DNA from: Chloroflexota bacterium
GTDB taxonomy: Bacteria > Chloroflexota > Limnocylindria > Limnocylindrales > CSP1-4
DNA length: 5,034 nucleotides
Direction: 5' to 3'
NCBI GenBank assembly: GCA_021812735.1
Contig: JAKAMV010000740.1
Location: forward strand, 1-5,034
Position numbers and translations under genes: made by a program. Shown in pieces: positions 4,915-5,034 of the stretch. The notes below the pieces were generated by a model. That model had not been told where the DNA came from. It did no database searches and was given only the letters and a program-made list of their open reading frames with translations. Each line of letters starts with the position of its first letter. The first letter of the stretch is position 1.

Positions 4915-5034
4915 ACTGCGAGACGGTGACCTTGGTCATCGCGACCGGGTCGTCGGGCACGTTGTTGGGCGGGCCGCTCTGCGGCGCGGCGGCGATCTTG
5001 TCCACCACGTCCATCCCCTCGGTCACCTTGCCGA
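4913..5034 (-). CDS. Second cyclophilin-type peptidyl-prolyl isomerase, C-terminal end only
   Basis: The minus-strand frame entering from the right edge gives 39 residues before TAA at 4915-4913: GKVTEGMDVVDKIAAAPQSG, followed by a PPNNVPDDPVAMTKVTVSQ end. It aligns residue by residue with the end of the neighbouring cyclophilin (FGQVTKGIDVVDAIAADP and DPVAMETVTIV). This identifies it as a paralogous peptidyl-prolyl isomerase. The catalytic part lies outside the window, so activity and any signal peptide or anchor cannot be judged. Confidence 0.9.
   Translation of the reverse strand, partial: GKVTEGMDVVDKIAAAPQSGPPNNVPDDPVAMTKVTVSQ

Overview
This is a GC-rich (roughly 70% by eye) bacterial chromosomal window. 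Gene style (GTG starts, a TAAGGAGG stop/Shine-Dalgarno overlap, an actinobacterial- or Chloroflexota-like XRE family protein, IS110-type transposase remains) suggests a high-GC Chloroflexota or Actinomycetota host. The sequence alone does not decide between them. No plasmid, phage or CRISPR module is visible.

Layout. (1) Positions 1-1374, plus strand: the C-terminal part of a sensor histidine kinase, overlapping by 4 bases an OmpR/PhoB-type response regulator. This is one two-component operon with the kinase first. (2) Positions 1477-1905, minus strand: a graveyard. An N-terminal scrap of class II fructose-bisphosphate aldolase is joined to the frameshifted C-terminal end of an IS110-like transposase. 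(3) Positions 2129-2204, minus strand: tRNA-Arg with anticodon CCG and an encoded CCA end. (4) Positions 2247-2981, minus strand: a helix-turn-helix (XRE) protein with a long C-terminal domain whose acidic residues resemble a PD-(D/E)xK nuclease core. (5) Positions 2982-3785: about 800 bases with no convincing gene. They hold a 20-bp tandem repeat, a G-tract block and several hairpins. (6) Positions 3786-4373, plus strand: an unrecognised protein with three 11-residue repeats, a conserved-looking middle and an acidic tail. (7) Positions 4406-5034, minus strand: two tandem cyclophilin-type peptidyl-prolyl isomerase genes, the upstream one cut by the window edge. A perfect 17-bp inverted repeat lies between the convergent genes of (6) and (7).

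The kinase and regulator form one signalling pair and the two cyclophilins form a translationally coupled pair. The other genes show no clear joint pathway. The parts most worth a second look are the aldolase/transposase relic beside the tRNA gene, the HTH plus nuclease-like protein, the 11-mer repeat protein with overlapping hairpins in front of it, and the long structured noncoding stretch. I see no strong evidence for a complete, new multi-gene system.
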